A DNA stretch of 38,920 nt, from the NCBI GenBank assembly GCA_903885595.1, contig CAISJJ010000027.1, forward strand, positions 1 through 38,920, written 5' to 3'. Below the pieces are notes generated by a model. That model did no database searches and was not told where the DNA came from. It saw only the letters and a list, made by a program, of their open reading frames with translations. This document shows, piece by piece, positions 18,482 through 25,452 of the stretch. Source of the DNA: an uncultured Bacteroidales bacterium (GTDB lineage: Bacteria; Bacteroidota; Bacteroidia; Bacteroidales; FEN-979). The position numbers were made by a program, and so were the translations under genes. Each line of letters opens with the position of its first letter. The stretch's first letter is position 1.

Positions 18482-19027
18482 TCAGTAACTGTTTCGTGTA
18501 CAAATTTCAGCCGTTGGTTTCCGTATTTTCTGCCTGATATCCGTTTTTAATGGATAACCCAATGAAATAATCAGTTCGACTCTTTTCTTCTTTGGGATAT
18601 TCAGCAAATGCCTGACCTTGTCTTCATCAAACCATCCCAGGATACAGGTCCCGAGACCATCCGCTGTGGCCTGAAGACAGAAATGGGCGGCTGCGATTCC
18701 AACATCCATGATTGTGTAAGGCTTATCTTTGAGAATAGTACCGAGTTTTGAGGTCATATTAGCCTCTTCACGTACAATTATTACAAGTATCGGTGCCTGT
18801 TTTGTAAAATGATTGAATCCCAGCCATTTGGCAGAAGCGGCATTTGCTACCCGGTTTTTCAACTCAGGTTCTTCCACGACAATCAGTTTCCATGGCTGTG
18901 CATTACATGCTGAAGGCGACAGCCTGACTGCCTCAATGCAACGTGCTAATTTTTCACTTTCTACCGGCCTGTCCGGATCATATGCACGAACACTTTGCCT
19001 GCGTTTTACCAATTCAAGAAATTCCAT
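18482..19027 (-). CDS. Nitroreductase family FMN protein
   Basis: This 181-residue protein is a short nitroreductase. The FMN-binding features are the N-terminal RRQSVRAY, SPSACNAQPWK and the C-terminal GLGTCILGWF. Members reduce nitro compounds, quinones or flavins with NAD(P)H; the substrate cannot be told from sequence. It precedes the NHLM operon on the same strand but is 179 nt away and has its own -7 box (19044-19051). Membership of a peptide-modification pathway is therefore unproven. Confidence 0.9.
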   Translation of the reverse strand: MEFLELVKRRQSVRAYDPDRPVESEKLARCIEAVRLSPSACNAQPWKLIVVEEPELKNRVANAASAKWLGFNHFTKQAPILVIIVREEANMTSKLGTILKDKPYTIMDVGIAAAHFCLQATADGLGTCILGWFDEDKVRHLLNIPKKKRVELIISLGYPLKTDIRQKIRKPTAEICTRNSY

Positions 19028-19043
19028 AGTTCAGTTTGATCTG

Positions 19044-19051
19044 CAAAGGTA
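19044..19051 (-). promoter_or_regulatory. Putative -7 box of the nitroreductase gene
   Basis: TACCTTTG on the minus strand matches TAnnTTTG, 17 nt upstream of the ATG. A TTTG lies 11 nt further upstream, closer than the usual spacing. Confidence 0.5.
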
Positions 19052-19175
19052 GACAGATTCAACAAATGAATCAGAAAACCCAAAATTATCAACAATCGGA
19101 ATTCGTATATCAAATTGTATTAATTTAGTTCAATAAAACCACTCATCAAATTCGATCGTAAAGTAATTAACAACC

Positions 19176-19520
19176 ATGGATATAACAGGAAAGGTCATTA
19201 AATTATTACCACTTCAAACCGGTGCAGGGAAGAATGGCACCTGGAAAAAACAGGAATTCATCCTTGAAACCGCTGCACAAATACCCCGTAAAATTTGTTT
19301 CTCTTTATGGGGTGATAAAATCGACCAGTTCAGAATAGGTGAGGGCGATGATGCCGAAATATCATTCGACCTCGAAAGCCGTGAGTTCAACAACCGGTGG
19401 TATACCGAGGCCAAGGCCTGGAAGATTGTTAAAAAGGGCACCGGACCATCCATTCCACCGGAGGCTGAACCGCTTCCGGGTTATTACGAAATGCCAGCCG
19501 ATGATGGAATGCCTTTTTAA
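19176..19520 (+). CDS. DUF3127 (OB-fold-like) protein with SSB-like acidic tail
   Basis: This 114-residue protein matches the DUF3127 family: MDITGKVIKLLP, GTWKKQEFILET, then FNNRWYTEAKAWKI. The fold is thought to be OB-like, related to single-strand DNA-binding proteins. The last residues (PADDGMPF) resemble the acidic tip with terminal Pro-Phe that SSB uses to recruit partners. Binding of DNA or of SSB partners is an inference. It is followed 41 nt later by a 33-residue lysine-rich gene on the same strand. Confidence 0.87.
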   Translation: MDITGKVIKLLPLQTGAGKNGTWKKQEFILETAAQIPRKICFSLWGDKIDQFRIGEGDDAEISFDLESREFNNRWYTEAKAWKIVKKGTGPSIPPEAEPLPGYYEMPADDGMPF

Positions 19521-19561
19521 CAAATAACTAACCAATTGAATTAACCTAAATACCTCAAGTT

Positions 19562-19663
19562 ATGTCAAAAGGAAAAGATCAAAAAAAAGAGGTCAAGAAA
19601 GAGCCTACGAAATCCCTGAAGGAAAAAAGGCTTGAGAAGAAGGAAAAGAAGGCAAAGAAATAG
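19562..19663 (+). CDS. Small lysine-rich basic protein (33 aa)
   Basis: ATG at 19562 and TAG at 19661 enclose 33 codons. The product starts MSKGKDQKKEVKKEP, continues KSLKEKRLEKKE and ends KKAKK, so about half the residues are lysine. It has alternating K/E content and no hydrophobic core, so it is probably disordered or a single charged helix. I believe similar tiny lysine-rich proteins occur in other Bacteroidota, but this is from memory. RNA or DNA binding is possible. It may be co-transcribed with the DUF3127 gene upstream. A poly-A-rich stretch could also be read this way by chance. Confidence 0.6.
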   Translation: MSKGKDQKKEVKKEPTKSLKEKRLEKKEKKAKK

Positions 19664-19707
19664 CCGCTAACAGTTGCTGATACCTTGCCTGCTCAGTTCT
19701 GCATTAT

Positions 19708-20298
19708 TCACGATGAACGTTCCGGTTTTACCGGAGGTGGAGTTGGTGTGGCTGTTTCAATGATTTCAAGCATCATGTCGAAATTATTCCCGTTGTGTTC
19801 AAATTGCCCGAGCTCCCGGAATCCATTCTTCATGTAAAAACCGACCGCCTTATCATTGGTACTCTGCACACCTCCCCAGAGGATGATCCGCCTGATTCCT
19901 TTTGGCATCAGATCAGATAAAATAAACCTGAACACCATGTTTCCCAGGCCGCAACTTTGCCACGCATCAGCAACGGAAGGGGCAAATGTTGCATCTGTTT
20001 CAGGATCAGGTATTATTCCGTACGAATTCAGACGATCATGGTCCTGAGGCAAAAAACCCAGTTTGATGACTGAATAGGCTATTATTATATCATCACCCGT
20101 TTCGCGGGCAATATATCCCATGTAACCGGCTTGGGAACTGTACAGATCAGAAATGAACTTTTTGTCAAACGGATGTGGCCCGTACCGTTGTTTTGATTCA
20201 TCGCTTAAATGATAAAAATAATCGGCGAGGCTTTCTGTATCCGCCAGGTTAAATTTGCTGATAACCACCTGTCTGCCGTTTTTGGTTTTTACATTCAT
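19708..20298 (-). CDS. GNAT family N-acetyltransferase
   Basis: This 196-residue protein starts MNVKTKNGRQVVISKF. An in-frame ATG at 20373 would add 25 residues that do not look like domain sequence. The acetyl-CoA-binding motif A is seen as QSCGLGNMVFRFI, and motif B as NDKAVGFYMKNGFREL. The acceptor substrate is unknown. It is 102 nt (or 27 nt with the long start) downstream of the DEAD-box helicase gene on the same strand. Confidence 0.85.
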   Translation of the reverse strand: MNVKTKNGRQVVISKFNLADTESLADYFYHLSDESKQRYGPHPFDKKFISDLYSSQAGYMGYIARETGDDIIIAYSVIKLGFLPQDHDRLNSYGIIPDPETDATFAPSVADAWQSCGLGNMVFRFILSDLMPKGIRRIILWGGVQSTNDKAVGFYMKNGFRELGQFEHNGNNFDMMLEIIETATPTPPPVKPERSS

Positions 20299-20400
20299 AT
20301 GATAACCTTTCTGTGATTTCCTGTTTGCCGTCAGCGATGGATAAAGCATGTATCGAATGCATCGTGTCATCATGTAAGATGACCTATCCCGGTAATTTGA

Positions 20401-21720
20401 TTATACAATTTCACCGGATATTTCGATCCTGACCTTTTTATTCTTGATCTTTTCATTTTTAATCAATTTAACCAAGGCGTCAATCTTATTGCTTTGAACG
20501 GCAGCGTATGCAGCGTGATCCAATACCTCCACCAGCCCCAACTCCTCCTTTGCAAGTTTGCCTTTTTGCAGCAACATGCCCACGATGTCCATTTTATTAA
20601 TCTTTTCTTTTTTCCCGGCGGCAAAATATAAGGTACGCCATTTTGATTTTCCGGGCAAACTGATTTTTTCAGGCAGGGACTCAGCTTCCGGGATTTCATG
20701 TATGAACCCCGGCAGGCGATCATTGGAGGATAACAACAGATAGGAGGTTCCTGCTGCATTCATTCGCGCCGTTCGGCCATTTCGATGCGTAAAAACATCA
20801 CGGGTAGCCGGCAGCTGATAGTGTATCACCGCCTCGATTTCAAAAATATCGAGTCCGCGGGAGGCCAGGTCGGTCGCTACCAGTACCGGATGACTTCCGT
20901 TGCGGAATTTAATGAGCGCCCGCTCCCGTTCTTCCTGCTCCATACCGCCATGAAAAATGCCATGCGATAATCCCTTCTCCGACAACAGCAAACTTATGCG
21001 TTCAACCGCTTCACGGTGATTGCAGAAAACCAGGGTTGGTTTATTTTTCAGTTTGCATATCAAGGCAAATAAGATCTGCAATTTGTCGGCATCACCGGCT
21101 TTCAGATATTTTAATTTCAGCCCTGCTGTAGTCGGGGCAGGACTGTTTAAAAAATTAATTTCAACCGGATTTTTGATCCCTGTAAACGCTGGAATCACCT
21201 CCATCTTCGTGGCTGAAGTCAGTATGCGCTTCCGGAGCATGTTCAACCGGGCGATGATAAACGACATCTCCTCCTTAAAGCCAAACTCCAGGCATTTGTC
21301 GAATTCATCAAGTACCAGTGTATGTATGGTTCCGGCATCAAAATGATCGTTGCGGAGATGAAAGGCTATCCTACCCGGTGTCCCGATAACCACAGCCGGA
21401 AGTTGCACTAAATTGTTCCTTTCGGTCCTGGTTGCGTGTCCACCGTAAAAACAGCTCACCTTAAACCCGGTATTCATTTGCTTGAAAACCTGTTCAATCT
21501 GCAAGGCCAGTTCACGGGAGGGGATCAAAACCATTGCCTGAACACCAGCTTTTGAAGACTGTAAATCTTTTAAAACCGGCAATAAAAAGGCAATTGTTTT
21601 TCCTGAACCCGTTGGCGCCAGAAGAACAATGTCAGCGTTTTTACCGGTCGCTTCTATCATGTCAAGCTGCATCCTGTTTAAAGAGGCAATATTCAGGTTT
21701 TCAAGCGTTTTTTGAATCAT
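20401..21720 (-). CDS. DEAD-box RNA helicase with DbpA-like C-terminal domain
   Basis: This 439-residue protein has the two RecA-like helicase domains. Motifs in order are Q motif RMQ (Gln18), motif I APTGSGKT (Lys41), Ia PSRELALQ, Ib TPGR, motif II DEFD in place of DEAD, III SAT, V ATDLASRGLD and VI HRNGRTAR in place of HRIGRTGR. The C-terminal ~75 residues (TLYFAAGKKEKINKMDIV, then DHAAYAAV) match the DbpA RNA-binding domain, which docks helicases on 23S rRNA. It is likely a ribosome-assembly helicase; the name dbpA is an inference. A TACATTTG box lies at 21758-21765. Confidence 0.92.
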   Translation of the reverse strand: MIQKTLENLNIASLNRMQLDMIEATGKNADIVLLAPTGSGKTIAFLLPVLKDLQSSKAGVQAMVLIPSRELALQIEQVFKQMNTGFKVSCFYGGHATRTERNNLVQLPAVVIGTPGRIAFHLRNDHFDAGTIHTLVLDEFDKCLEFGFKEEMSFIIARLNMLRKRILTSATKMEVIPAFTGIKNPVEINFLNSPAPTTAGLKLKYLKAGDADKLQILFALICKLKNKPTLVFCNHREAVERISLLLSEKGLSHGIFHGGMEQEERERALIKFRNGSHPVLVATDLASRGLDIFEIEAVIHYQLPATRDVFTHRNGRTARMNAAGTSYLLLSSNDRLPGFIHEIPEAESLPEKISLPGKSKWRTLYFAAGKKEKINKMDIVGMLLQKGKLAKEELGLVEVLDHAAYAAVQSNKIDALVKLIKNEKIKNKKVRIEISGEIV

Positions 21721-21757
21721 CTTTTTTCCATGAAAATGTGGTTAATCTTTTATTTAT

Positions 21758-21765
21758 CAAATGTA
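21758..21765 (-). promoter_or_regulatory. Putative -7 box of the DEAD-box helicase gene
   Basis: TACATTTG on the minus strand, exact TAnnTTTG match, 38 nt upstream of the ATG at 21720. Confidence 0.5.
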
Positions 21766-21870
21766 ATCTAAAAATTCCTGTCAGGATGAATTAGTATTTT
21801 TATAAGTGATAAGGCAAAGCGGCGTTGATAAGATAAAGCGGGTATCTGACGAAATGGCCGCAGGATTTAG

Positions 21871-21878
21871 TACTTTTG
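21871..21878 (+). promoter_or_regulatory. Putative -7 box of thiL
   Basis: TACTTTTG fits TAnnTTTG and lies 24 nt before the ATG at 21902. It falls inside the longer in-frame reading from 21806 and so argues for the internal start. Confidence 0.5.
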
Positions 21879-21901
21879 ACAACCGCAAAATCCAGTACAT
21901 T

Positions 21902-22972
21902 ATGTTTGAAAAAAAAGATAAAAAACCTGCAGAAAGCAAACCTAAGCTGACTTCACTGGCCGAATTGGGCGAATTTGGGCTGATCGACCGTCTTACGCGT
22001 AATGTTAAACTTCATCATCCTGAGACGCTCAAAGGCATTGGCGACGACGCGGCAGTGATTGATGCCGGAGCCAGTGTGCTCCTGCTTTCGACCGATCTTC
22101 TGGTAGAGGGAATTCATTTTGATCTCACCTATATGCCCTTCAGGCACCTGGGTTATAAGGCTGCCGTGGTGAACATATCAGATATTGCAGCCATGAATGG
22201 CGTTCCCAAACAAATGACTGTTTCACTGGCTGTTTCCAGCAAGTTTTCGGCAGAGGCGCTCGATGAACTGTATGCCGGTGTTATCATGGCATGCGAAAAA
22301 TACAAGGTTGACCTGGTTGGAGGAGATACCAGTTCAAATGTGAAGGGACTGGTGATCTCTGTTTCCATCATCGGGGAGGCAAAAAAAGATGAAATTGTAT
22401 ACCGCAGCGGCGCCCGGTCAGGTGACTTGTTGTGTGTAACAGGCGACTTGGGCAGCGCCTATATCGGACTGCTCATCCTTGAGCGTGAGAAATCGGTATT
22501 CCAGGTTAATCCGGATATGCAGCCTGAACTCAGCGGGTTTGATTACCAGATTGGCCGGCAATTGCGGCCTGAAGCCCGAACCGAAATACGCAATTTGCTG
22601 TTTGGCATTGGGATTAAACCGACTTCCATGATCGATATCTCCGACGGATTGGCCTCTGAGATCCTGCATATATGTAAACAATCCGGCGTTGGTTGCAAAC
22701 TTTTTGAGGGAAAAATTCCCATTGATGAACACACCCGTGAGATTGCAAAGGAATATAAGATCATCCCGAGTGTGGCGGCACTGAGTGGCGGTGAGGATTA
22801 TGAACTGCTCTTTACTGTTAGACAGGAAGATTACGAAAAGATAAAAGATATTGCCGGAATTACCATTATCGGCCATATGACCGCCCCGTCGGAAGGGAAA
22901 TACATGATCACCCCCGATGGTAAATCGATCCCGGTTACAGCGCAGGGATGGGATGGGATGAGGGGGAAGTAA
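21902..22972 (+). CDS. thiL: Thiamine-monophosphate kinase
   Basis: This 356-residue ATP-dependent kinase converts thiamine monophosphate to the active diphosphate. Family motifs are ELGEFGLIDRL, GIGDDAAVID, STDLLVEGIHFDL, NISDIAAMNG, DLVGGDTSS and SMIDISDGLASE. I chose ATG 21902 (MFEKKDKKP). The frame also opens at 21806 with 32 extra residues that do not resemble the family, and a promoter-like box lies inside that extension. No other thi gene is adjacent. A heptad repeat begins 3 nt after the stop codon. Confidence 0.95.
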   Translation: MFEKKDKKPAESKPKLTSLAELGEFGLIDRLTRNVKLHHPETLKGIGDDAAVIDAGASVLLLSTDLLVEGIHFDLTYMPFRHLGYKAAVVNISDIAAMNGVPKQMTVSLAVSSKFSAEALDELYAGVIMACEKYKVDLVGGDTSSNVKGLVISVSIIGEAKKDEIVYRSGARSGDLLCVTGDLGSAYIGLLILEREKSVFQVNPDMQPELSGFDYQIGRQLRPEARTEIRNLLFGIGIKPTSMIDISDGLASEILHICKQSGVGCKLFEGKIPIDEHTREIAKEYKIIPSVAALSGGEDYELLFTVRQEDYEKIKDIAGITIIGHMTAPSEGKYMITPDGKSIPVTAQGWDGMRGK

Positions 22973-22974
22973 AT

Positions 22975-23016
22975 GAATATCGAATATTGAACAACGAATA
23001 TCGAATGTCGAATTTT
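22975..23016. repeat. Six GAATATC-type heptads directly after thiL
   Basis: Bases 22975-23016 divide into six 7-mers: GAATATC, GAATATT, GAACAAC, GAATATC, GAATGTC and GAATTTT. The array begins 3 nt after the thiL stop codon. Confidence 0.8.
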
Positions 23017-23062
23017 TCCTTACGGATTGAGGCACAGGAATCTGAGAAAGTCGTTTTACCTT

Positions 23063-24076
23063 TTAAAATGTTTTCAATACGGATTCCACTTTTGAGAGCA
23101 TTGAATCGGTGAAATCGAGGTGGGTTACAAAACGCACGGTTTGGGGGTCGAAGGGAAGGGCATGGATGTCATGTTCCTTAAGCCTCACCAGGAACTCTTC
23201 TGCTGAACCATTTTTCCGCAATTTAAAAATCACGATGTTGCTTTCGACCGGTATCACCGATTCCACAAATGGAAGTTGTGCCACAATGTTACCAAGGTAC
23301 CGGGCGCGGTCGTTATCCACCTTAAGACGTCCAATGTTATTATCAAGCGCATAGATACCTGCGGCGGCAAGGTACCCGGCCTGGCGCATTGCTCCGCCAA
23401 ATGCCTTTCGCACCCGGCGGGCCCTCTTTATAAATGGTTTGTCGCCGGTCAGCAATGAACCAATTGGGGCTCCCAGCCCTTTCGATAAGCAGACCGACAC
23501 CGAATCGAACAACCTTGCATATTTTTCAGGTTTTTCACTGGTTTCTGCCAGGGCATTGAACAAACGAGCCCCGTCGAGGTGACATCTCAATCCATACTTC
23601 CGGCATATTGCCGAAATAGATGCGAGATCATCAAATTTATAAATAGTGCCGCCTCCCTTGTTCATGGTGTTTTCAACTTCCACCAATGAAGTTACCGGCC
23701 GGTGGATGTCGTCAGGGTTAATGTGACTTTCCACCTCTCCTGCCGTGATTTGCCCTCCCGGTCCATCGAGCAGGCACACCGATACGCCCGATTGGCGCAT
23801 CATGGCGCCACCTTCATAATAATAAACGTGTGAATACTTGTGGCATATCACCTCATCGCCCGGCCTTGTGTGAACATTGATGGCTATCTGGTTTGTCATA
23901 GTTCCGGATGGACAGAACAGCGCCGCCTCTTTTCCAAACAGATGTGCCACTTTCGCTTCCAACGCGTTTACAGTGGGATCATCGTGAAATACATCATCGC
24001 CGACCCGGGCCTCAAACATGGTTTCGAGCATTGCTTTCGACGGACGGGTTACCGTGTCACTTCGCAAATCAATCAT
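23063..24076 (-). CDS. ltaE: Low-specificity L-threonine aldolase
   Basis: This 337-residue PLP-dependent enzyme of the beta-eliminating lyase/GLY1 family cleaves threonine or allo-threonine to glycine and acetaldehyde. Recognition is by the start MIDLRSDTVTRP, GDDVFHDDP, FCPSGTMTNQIA, the PLP pocket HLDGARLFNA and the PLP lysine in CLSKGLGAPIGS (about Lys198). The length fits the family. It is convergent with thiL. No -7 box was found in the 197-nt gap 24077-24273, which it shares with a divergent barrel protein. Confidence 0.94.
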   Translation of the reverse strand: MIDLRSDTVTRPSKAMLETMFEARVGDDVFHDDPTVNALEAKVAHLFGKEAALFCPSGTMTNQIAINVHTRPGDEVICHKYSHVYYYEGGAMMRQSGVSVCLLDGPGGQITAGEVESHINPDDIHRPVTSLVEVENTMNKGGGTIYKFDDLASISAICRKYGLRCHLDGARLFNALAETSEKPEKYARLFDSVSVCLSKGLGAPIGSLLTGDKPFIKRARRVRKAFGGAMRQAGYLAAAGIYALDNNIGRLKVDNDRARYLGNIVAQLPFVESVIPVESNIVIFKLRKNGSAEEFLVRLKEHDIHALPFDPQTVRFVTHLDFTDSMLSKVESVLKTF

Positions 24077-24254
24077 TGGTTCCGGATTTATTTTTTATTT
24101 GATAATATTTATTTCTTCGGGCCAAATGGAATATCCATAATAATCATTCACGGTTTGCATGAACATTGTTCCTATGGGCATTTCATGCTGCAAGGTATGA
24201 AATCCTGCGGAAAACACGTTCGGGTTTCTGATAAATCAGGTGTGAAGAATATCA

Positions 24255-24262
24255 TACATTTG
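24255..24262 (+). promoter_or_regulatory. Putative -7 box for the small barrel protein gene
   Basis: TACATTTG, exact TAnnTTTG, 12 nt before the ATG at 24274, implying a very short leader. No -33 TTTG at normal spacing. Confidence 0.45.
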
Positions 24263-24273
24263 CAGAAAAAAAT

Positions 24274-24921
24274 ATGGTAAAAAGTACTTTCCTCGCTCTC
24301 GTATCTCTTATTCTGACTACTGGTCTCATGTCACAAAATCCGGTCAACCCTGATACACTGGCAAAAACAAGCGTGGTAACCCACCCCGACACCCTGGTTA
24401 AAGCAACAACAGGTACTGCCGTGCAACCACAGCAAAAGCAAGAGCCGAAAAAGACTGTGCGTAAGGACACCAGACCATTAATTGATCGGATTGACATCGA
24501 CCTGAACACTAGCTTCTGGATCAATCCAAACCAGGTTTCCGGTGAAATCTCACTCCTGGTATCCTATCGTTTCCCAAAAATACTGAGTATCGGAACAGGT
24601 CCAACATATATATTTAATTATCAGCGTGCTGCTGACAAAAATTTAAATGGGTTAGGTGGAAAAGTGTTCGTGAAAGCCCAACTGCTGAAATTTCTCTATC
24701 TATGGACAGAATACCAGGGGATCGACAACCAGTACATCAGTGACTGGAACCCGGTAACCCTCGGCAGTGAATATGTCGATTCCTGGTTTATTGGAGCAGG
24801 TATCAACATCAGACTCGGGAGGCGATCGGGCATAAACATGTCTGTTCTTTATGACCTGTTGCATGGGTCTGATTCACCTTATTCCAGTGCAACAACCTAT
24901 CGTTTAGGGTTCTCTTTCTGA
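24274..24921 (+). CDS. Predicted outer-membrane beta-barrel protein of unknown function
   Basis: This 215-residue protein has a signal peptide (about 1-20, ending LMSQ), then a low-complexity Thr/Lys-rich linker to about residue 68. The rest is alternating beta-strand sequence with aromatic residues: SFWINPNQVSGEISLL, VSYRFPKILSIGTGPTYIF and YRLGFSF. It ends in Phe, as outer-membrane barrels often do. I see no named family. Its 3' end overlaps the convergent receiver gene by 25 bases. Confidence 0.75.
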   Translation: MVKSTFLALVSLILTTGLMSQNPVNPDTLAKTSVVTHPDTLVKATTGTAVQPQQKQEPKKTVRKDTRPLIDRIDIDLNTSFWINPNQVSGEISLLVSYRFPKILSIGTGPTYIFNYQRAADKNLNGLGGKVFVKAQLLKFLYLWTEYQGIDNQYISDWNPVTLGSEYVDSWFIGAGINIRLGRRSGINMSVLYDLLHGSDSPYSSATTYRLGFSF

Positions 24922-25238
24922 ACGTGGATTTCCTGGCTCTTAGCCAGCATCATTTTCAACTCGCTGTTTTCCTTTTTTAACCCGATCATCCTGAGTTCCC
25001 GGTTCACCATATGGGAGTTCAGCAAACGGCAAACCGACAATCCATCCATGCCCGGCATTTCAGCTTCAAGCAAAATAACATCGGGACCACCGGCAATGGA
25101 CAATTCAATTTGATTCGTGTCTGAAATTGCGGTGACCAGGACAGAAGAAGGAAATGCATTGGCAATCATTTCCCTGATTGGAAACAAGTTGCCAATATTG
25201 TTCTCGATTGTGAGTAACCACAATGAATCGGCAGGCAT
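24897..25238 (-). CDS. Degenerate, truncated response-regulator receiver protein
   Basis: This 113-residue protein begins like a receiver domain (SLWLLTIENNIGNL, then PDVILLEAEMPGMDGLSVCRLL). The phospho-accepting Asp is replaced by Glu58, so normal phosphorylation is not expected. After residue about 77 the usual beta4 to alpha5 part and the conserved Lys are missing. Instead it runs into MVNRELRMIGLKKENSEL, like the linker before a PAS domain or kinase coiled coil. It therefore looks like a receiver joined to a later piece by deletion. A constitutively active mimic is possible, but a decaying gene is more likely. It overlaps the 3' end of the barrel gene by 25 bases. Confidence 0.6.
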   Translation of the reverse strand: MPADSLWLLTIENNIGNLFPIREMIANAFPSSVLVTAISDTNQIELSIAGGPDVILLEAEMPGMDGLSVCRLLNSHMVNRELRMIGLKKENSELKMMLAKSQEIHVQKENPKR

Positions 25239-25388
25239 AGAACATAATTAAAACAGATAACACCATCAAATCTGCAATACGGAACAATACGTTTTTTCGA
25301 TATGAATGTATTTGTGATATCCCTTATGCATGCTTGTAATGCTGTAAAGAAAAGAAAAAAAACATGTTTTATCGCCCGCAATTTACGT

Positions 25389-25409
25389 GTAGGATCCTCA
25401 AGATCCTAC
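25389..25409. promoter_or_regulatory. 8-bp inverted repeat upstream of the beta-lactamase-like gene
   Basis: GTAGGATC at 25389-25396 and GATCCTAC at 25402-25409 are perfect inverted arms with a 5-nt spacer. The site sits 13 nt upstream of the putative -7 box (25422-25429), where a repressor could act. It could also be a hairpin. It does not match the BlaI-type operator I know. Confidence 0.45.
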
Positions 25410-25421
25410 TCTGCAAATCAT

Positions 25422-25429
25422 TAACTTTG
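25422..25429 (+). promoter_or_regulatory. Putative -7 box of the beta-lactamase-like gene
   Basis: TAACTTTG, exact TAnnTTTG, 24 nt before the ATG at 25453. The -33 region is occupied by the inverted repeat at 25389-25409. Confidence 0.5.
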
Positions 25430-25452
25430 TAACTTGGAAAGAATATTTATTT

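Noticed and set aside
18482..19027. Nitroreductase as a SagB-like peptide-modifying dehydrogenase for the NHLM system
   Set aside because: It is a short stand-alone nitroreductase with its own promoter-like box and no cyclodehydratase partner nearby. Its motifs fit ordinary nitroreductases.
22418..23035. A 205-codon minus-strand ORF opposite thiL
   Set aside because: It is antisense to a clear thiL gene, and its start is a translation of the heptad repeat (NSTFDIRCSIFDIH), so it is a shadow.
25239..25388. AT-rich region between the receiver and beta-lactamase-like genes, checked for a small RNA or small ORF
   Set aside because: No hairpin with T tract and no ORF with a plausible start was found.
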